A stretch of DNA of 64,000 bases from Acanthosoma haemorrhoidale (Eukaryota > Arthropoda > Insecta > Hemiptera > Acanthosomatidae). Under the pieces are notes generated by a model. The model was not told the DNA's origin. It worked only from the letters and a program-made list of their open reading frames with translations, and ran no database searches. The position numbers and the translations under genes were made by a program. The stretch is taken from assembly GCA_930367205.1 (NCBI GenBank), contig CAKNEZ010000026.1:124001-188000 (forward strand). Direction: 5' to 3'. Shown one piece after another: positions 59,506-64,000 of this stretch. Within the stretch, counting starts at the first letter, position 1; each line of letters starts with the position of its first letter.

Positions 59506-59570
59506 AGCCTAGTCTATAGACAATTTCTTACCCCTTTTCAAACTTAACTACACTAAGATGTAATATATTC

Positions 59571-60946
59571 AGAGTTAGTGAGAATGGTTTGCTTTTTACG
59601 GCAATGTATATCCATCAAATATTTATCAGTATTATTAGCAAAAGATAAAGATATTGGAAGAGCTACGATTCGAACCATGCCTACATTTCAGATGTGCAAA
59701 AGTATTTAAGAAGGCGAGTTACCTTAGGAAAATACAAGGACCTCAATGATATCTACTGGTGATTATGAGTACTATGAACACAAGATGAACGAATGACAAC
59801 GATGACTAGTCATTCATTTTGATAAGTTATTGTGTAAGGAATTTAGTTTCATTGACACATTTGTTTTTTTATATTTTTGGAATCGCTAAAGCTAACCTCC
59901 TTTTAGAGAAGCGCGTGCCCCAAATTTTAATTTTTTTGATCTGCCACTGGCGTATGAACGAAAGCGGCGATTAAATACACAAGGGTCCTTAAGAAATTTT
60001 CTTCGTAGTATATTTTAATAATAAGTGAGCAATCCATTCAACTACATGTGACTAAATATAAAAAAAATATCAATAATACATTTTAAACATAGCCTAAGCA
60101 GTTTTATTATAAGCAAGTAGTTCCAATGTTACCAAAAACAAAAATAAATAAAGAGAGCCCTTGAATTGAATGGAGCAATGCTACACACAGAAACCATTCA
60201 ACAGGCATATTTTCAAATCAGATTGGAATACAATTTCTATTAGAAATAAGAATATGGTATATACCCAGTTTCAGATTTTTTGATATGACAACTATTTTTT
60301 ATTGACAACTTTTGAGTAATTTTATACGTTTATTTATCAGGACCGGGAAGGCGAGATGCAAAAGGGTCACGATTCAAATCTTGTAGCTGGCGGCGAAAAT
60401 ATTCTCGCTTAGAGCTTCGCAAATAAGAATATAAAATGGTTCCATAGATTGGATAACACAAATACATGGTAATCATATTGACTTTTATTAATGAAATAAC
60501 GAGCATTAATAACGAACCGGACCGTCACTTGGAACACTACTCTCTATTCTCTCTCTGCACTGGCTTTGCAACTTTATTGAAACCATGGTCTTCTCATTCA
60601 ACTACCTCTGCATCTTTCTCTCCTAACCCTGCTATCTTTTAGTCCGGCGTTGTCAGACCAGACCCTAAATTTTCCTAAAAATTTTTATGATCTATATTGG
60701 CAATTTTATTTTAGGATAGGAGGGGGGCCGTTCTCATAGCGCAATTAAAAATATCTTTTTTTAAATAACTTTAAAAATTATCTAATATTGAAGGATTCAA
60801 ATATCTTGTAACTATATAAATGCATTGTTGAAAAGAAAATCTCCTCGCAATAAAAAAAAAAATTAAATTAATTTAGCGTTTTGCTGGCCTTGGAGAAACT
60901 ACGCCCATATGATTAGAAGAATATTCCTCGTAAAGACGTAATTTAA
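59571..60946. other. AT-rich sequence with possible old repeat pieces, no gene seen
   Basis: A B-box-like GGTTCGAATCG occurs on the minus strand near 59667-59657 without a clear A-box. A similar CGATTCAAATC is on the plus strand near 60371. The stretch 60480-60660 is less AT-rich and might be a solo LTR remnant. Nothing can be named firmly. Confidence 0.4.
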
Positions 60947-61159
60947 TGTTGTTGATAATTCCCCATTTAGCTAATATTATGTAACCTATTATGTATATGT
61001 GATTATGTCACCATCCATATATGGATGGCAGTGTGAGTTTTCTGTTAGTTGTAGTCACACATGTTTTTATGTATGTTTTTCTGAACCTTTTTGTGCGCTC
61101 TGAATAAATCAGTTTTCATCACGTTTCGAGGTTATTATTACATCCTTTTATTCATTACA
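60947..61159 (+). repeat. 5' LTR of a copia element
   Basis: Begins TGTTGTTGATAAT or three bases later and ends ATTCATTACA just before the primer-binding site. It contains an 18-bp perfect palindrome CCATCCATATATGGATGG at 61011-61028 and AATAAA near 61102. The 3' LTR lies beyond the window, so the left border is an estimate. Confidence 0.6.
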
Positions 61160-61162
61160 AAA

Positions 61163-61176
61163 GGTTATGGGCCCAG
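61163..61176 (+). promoter_or_regulatory. copia primer-binding site
   Basis: GGTTATGGGCCCAG, four bases after the LTR end, is the known primer site type of Drosophila copia, which pairs with the inner part of initiator tRNA-Met. Confidence 0.75.
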
Positions 61177-61313
61177 ACGTCTAAGGAAACTCTGAAGTGG
61201 AAAATTGATAATCGTGTTTTCGGAAATTTAGTGCGTATCCGTTTCGAGGTTATTATCGCACGTGGTCCGAAGTTTTTGTTACTCGTGTTCTTGGATTATT
61301 ACGCGGTTAAACG

Positions 61314-64000
61314 ATGGCCGGTGCGACAAATATTCTGTTGGGAATTAAGCCGTTTGATGGAGCCAACTTTGCTAATTGGAGCTTTCGTATGAAGCTTGTG
61401 TTGGAGCAAAATGGTGTGGCCCATGTGTTGACGGAAGAAGCCCCTACTGAGCAAGTGGAACTTAAAAAGTTTAAACAAGATGACATTAAAGCACGAAACA
61501 TAATTGTTCAGGGTTTGGCAGACAGTATTTTGCCGATGATCAAAGATAAGACGACTGCAAAAGAAATGTTTGATGCCCTCTCATCCACGTATGAGAAGAA
61601 AGGTATGAAATCACTTGTGACTGCTCAAAAGATCTGGCGGAAGCTCGAGTTTAAAAAGGATAAGGCACTTCAAGAATTCTTCCAGGAATTTGAATCCCTC
61701 GCATCTGAGGTTAAAGTGGCGGGCGGAAAATTGGACGAAGAGGAGATCGTCAATCAGTTATTGGTGGCTATGCCTTCGGATTTCGACAGTGTAGTTTCTG
61801 CATTGGATATTTTGTGCAATAAGGACAAATCAGCAATTAGCCTAGAATATGTGAAAAATACTCTACTTGCAGAAGAGGAGAGAAGAGGCAAGAAGGAAGA
61901 GCAGGTGAGTGCTTTTGTATCTTATAAACATCCAAAGGACGCTAAAGTTAATGTGCAATCCAGCTCATTTGTTGGTAAATGCTATTATTGTAAACAGCAG
62001 GGACATATGAAGAACAATTGTCCGAAATTAAGAAATAAGCACGTAGCTGGAGTGTCTAAAGAGGAAGAGTTCACATTTATGACGTCACTTAAAGAAAAGA
62101 GTATGGATTATTTATCAGTTGATAAGCACGTCACATGTTTGATGACACCCGGTGAGGAGGTTGCAAGTTTGATGTTTGTTGTTGATAGTGGTGCAAGTAG
62201 TCACATGGTTAAAAATGATTATAGACCGTATTTGAAAGACATTGGTCCGGAAAAAGTTAACATTAGTGTTGCGAAGGAAGGACAATGTGTTAGAGCAACT
62301 CACAAAGGTAACTTATCTTGTTTTTCTGATGACGGTGCTCGAATTCAAATTACTGACGTTCTCATTTGTGAAAATTTAGCATTCAACTTGTTATCAGTTC
62401 GGAAATTAGAAGAAAAGGGATGTCGCGTGATTTTTGAAAAATCGTCTGTAATGATATTTTATGGAAACAAAGTGTTATATGGACAAGTTTTTGGACGTTT
62501 ATATGTTGTTAAACTCAATGTATTTCAGGAATATGCAAATGTGACAGGCCATATAAGCGATCTGATGCACCGAAGAATGGGACATTCTTCTAAGTACCCG
62601 GTTGGACTATGTGAGGTGTGTATGAAAGGTAAACAATCAAAGCTACCTTACGCTAAGCGGATCCCGGATGAAAGGAAGTCCACAAGAATTTTGGAGAGAG
62701 TATCAAGTGACGTTTGTGGTAAGATAACACCTCCTACATATGATGGATACAATTATTTTGTAACTTTTGTTGATAATTTTAGTCACTTTTGTGTTACTTA
62801 CTTATTAAGACATAAATCAGAAGTATTTGAAAAATTTAAGTGGTATTTGGCAATGGCTGAAACTAAATTTGGCGTGTCACTGAAAAATTTAAGATGCGAT
62901 AGAGGAGGTGAATACGTATCTCATGATTTTATTAATTTTTGCAAAACAAGAGGGATTGTATTAGAATATTCTATGCCGAGGAATCCATCCCAGAACGGCA
63001 TCTCGGAACGTATGAATCGAACATTACTTGATAAAGCTAGATGCCTACTGTTTGATAGTAATTTGGAAAAGGAAATGTGGGGAGAGGCTATTATGTCAGC
63101 GACATATCTTGTTAATAGACTACCCACAAATGCCCTACCCGATGGTGAAGTTCCTGCAAAGCGATGGTATGGATTTGAACCTGATCTCAAGAAAATAAAA
63201 GTTTTTGGAAGCCCAGCATATTCTCACATCCACAAAGAGGACAGGAAAGGGAAACTTGGTGAAAGGTCAAAGAGACTTTTTCTTGTCGGTTTCTGCGAAA
63301 ACGGTTACAGGCTGTGGAATCCCTCTACAAGGAAAATAGAGTTTGCCCGTAATGCTATTTTTGATGAAAATGGAGGATCAGAAACACCTCAAGAATTGCC
63401 TGTTACTGACACTAAACATATTGTGGTTCTGCCTGAAGAAGATAACCCAAGGAAGTCTACTACTGATGACGAAGAAGATTTTTATGGTTTCGAATCATTA
63501 GATAAAGAAGAAGAAAAATCAGAAAAAAAACCGAAACGAAAGAGAATGAAGCCTAAATACCTTGAAGATTTTGTCACATCACTGGCGTATGAGATGGCTC
63601 TCTCTGCATGTGATACTCCTCAAAGTTATGATGATGCCATCAAGGACTTGGGTTGGCGAGAAGCCATAAACAATGAATTGTTGTCTTTAGAAGAAAATCA
63701 GACTTGGGAGGTGGTTGACCCTCCAGAAGACCAGCCAATAATTGATAGTAGGTGGATTTTTACCTCAAAAATTGTGGATGGTGCACTCAAGAAGAAAGCT
63801 CGTTTGGTAGCAAGGGGCTACCAACAGCCTTCAACAGAGGATGAAGACTTGTTCGCCCCAGTGGCAAGGATGGTCACTCTTCGAATCCTGCTCTCTGTAG
63901 CTGTTGAACGTGAGTTCTACATCAACCAACTAGATGTGCGTTCAGCATTTTTAAAAAGTGAGTTATCAGTTCCTGTGTATATGAGGCCACCGGATGGTCT
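61314..64000 (+). CDS. copia Gag-Pol polyprotein, runs off the window
   Basis: 895 codons open from the ATG at 61314 to the last base, in one frame with no stop. In order: copia-type Gag (FDGANFANWSFRMKLVLEQN), the CCHC knuckle CYYCKQQGHMKNNC at residues 223-236, the protease Asp-Ser-Gly motif VVDSGASSHM at about 291, and a short integrase zinc-binding segment (HRRMGH ... CEVCMKGKQ, His419/His424, Cys433/Cys436). The integrase triad is Asp466 (SSDVCGK), Asp529 (RCDRGGEYVS) and Glu565 (NGISERMNRT), exactly the D35E spacing. An acidic then basic linker leads to the reverse transcriptase start (WIFTSKIVDGALKKKARLVA; catalytic Asp874 in NQLDVRSAFLK). The YVDD motif, RNase H and 3' LTR should follow outside. 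The spacing between the His and Cys pairs is much shorter than usual. This copy looks young. Confidence 0.95.
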   Translation, partial: MAGATNILLGIKPFDGANFANWSFRMKLVLEQNGVAHVLTEEAPTEQVELKKFKQDDIKARNIIVQGLADSILPMIKDKTTAKEMFDALSSTYEKKGMKSLVTAQKIWRKLEFKKDKALQEFFQEFESLASEVKVAGGKLDEEEIVNQLLVAMPSDFDSVVSALDILCNKDKSAISLEYVKNTLLAEEERRGKKEEQVSAFVSYKHPKDAKVNVQSSSFVGKCYYCKQQGHMKNNCPKLRNKHVAGVSKEEEFTFMTSLKEKSMDYLSVDKHVTCLMTPGEEVASLMFVVDSGASSHMVKNDYRPYLKDIGPEKVNISVAKEGQCVRATHKGNLSCFSDDGARIQITDVLICENLAFNLLSVRKLEEKGCRVIFEKSSVMIFYGNKVLYGQVFGRLYVVKLNVFQEYANVTGHISDLMHRRMGHSSKYPVGLCEVCMKGKQSKLPYAKRIPDERKSTRILERVSSDVCGKITPPTYDGYNYFVTFVDNFSHFCVTYLLRHKSEVFEKFKWYLAMAETKFGVSLKNLRCDRGGEYVSHDFINFCKTRGIVLEYSMPRNPSQNGISERMNRTLLDKARCLLFDSNLEKEMWGEAIMSATYLVNRLPTNALPDGEVPAKRWYGFEPDLKKIKVFGSPAYSHIHKEDRKGKLGERSKRLFLVGFCENGYRLWNPSTRKIEFARNAIFDENGGSETPQELPVTDTKHIVVLPEEDNPRKSTTDDEEDFYGFESLDKEEEKSEKKPKRKRMKPKYLEDFVTSLAYEMALSACDTPQSYDDAIKDLGWREAINNELLSLEENQTWEVVDPPEDQPIIDSRWIFTSKIVDGALKKKARLVARGYQQPSTEDEDLFAPVARMVTLRILLSVAVEREFYINQLDVRSAFLKSELSVPVYMRPPDG

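Larger units (their letters stand above)
59171..59570. repeat. Pair of direct repeats (about 60 bp) around small relics
   Basis: AGACAATTTCTTACCCCTTT followed by AAACTTAACTACA and AAGATGTAATATATT occurs at 59181 and at 59518, 337 bases apart with only a few mismatches. The pair could be target-flank or LTR-like ends of a small non-autonomous element, or a segmental duplication. Confidence 0.7.

Overview
This is eukaryotic nuclear DNA, most likely from an arthropod. The evidence is dense animal-type transposable elements (Ty3/gypsy, copia, Jockey-like LINEs, Tc1, Maverick/Polinton), GT-AG introns in AT-rich DNA, and a copia primer site of the initiator-tRNA-Met type known from Drosophila copia. 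A crustacean such as a copepod is possible, but the sequence does not prove it. There is no sign of bacterial organisation.

Layout. (1) 1-28986 is one uninterrupted satellite array of a 95-bp monomer, about 305 copies. A 12-monomer (1140 bp) order is nested inside three much larger near-identical blocks. (2) 28987-29442 is a short GC-rich piece plus the 3' end and A-rich tail of a LINE. (3) 29443-about 34300 is part of a Maverick/Polinton: capsid (cut short), adenovirus-type protease, integrase (with one stop before its chromodomain), two accessory genes and a packaging ATPase, all on the minus strand. Five of the six coding frames have their own TATA-like box. The DNA polymerase and minor capsid genes are not visible. 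(4) 34331-35729 is a decayed gypsy pol. (5) 35744-47622 carries three phase-compatible plus-strand exons of an unrecognised host gene. The long intron between exons 2 and 3 contains a gypsy element with a 5' LTR, a LINE relic and a Tc1 element with both TIRs. (6) 48220-48814 is a minus-strand fragment with half a BIR (IAP repeat) domain. (7) 49330-51640 is a decayed Jockey-like LINE. (8) 53200-54228 holds three or four minus-strand exons of a Q/N-rich host gene, with a tRNA-like SINE in one intron. (9) 54528-59014 is a structurally complete, recently inserted gypsy element: target duplication, two 162-bp LTRs differing at one base, primer site, polypurine tract and open gag and pol. (10) 59171-59570 holds small relics. 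(11) 60947-64000 is the 5' LTR and first 895 codons of an undamaged copia gag-pol that runs off the window.

Most of the window is therefore selfish DNA of very different ages. The satellite and the gypsy at 54528-59014 look young. The elements at 34331-35729, 38330-43424, 44280-45190 and 49330-51640 are broken by many stops and frameshifts. I find no clearly new functional system. The least ordinary items are the dyad/E-box-rich satellite with its nested order, the TATA-per-gene layout of the Polinton, and the two host gene fragments seen only as exons between transposons.
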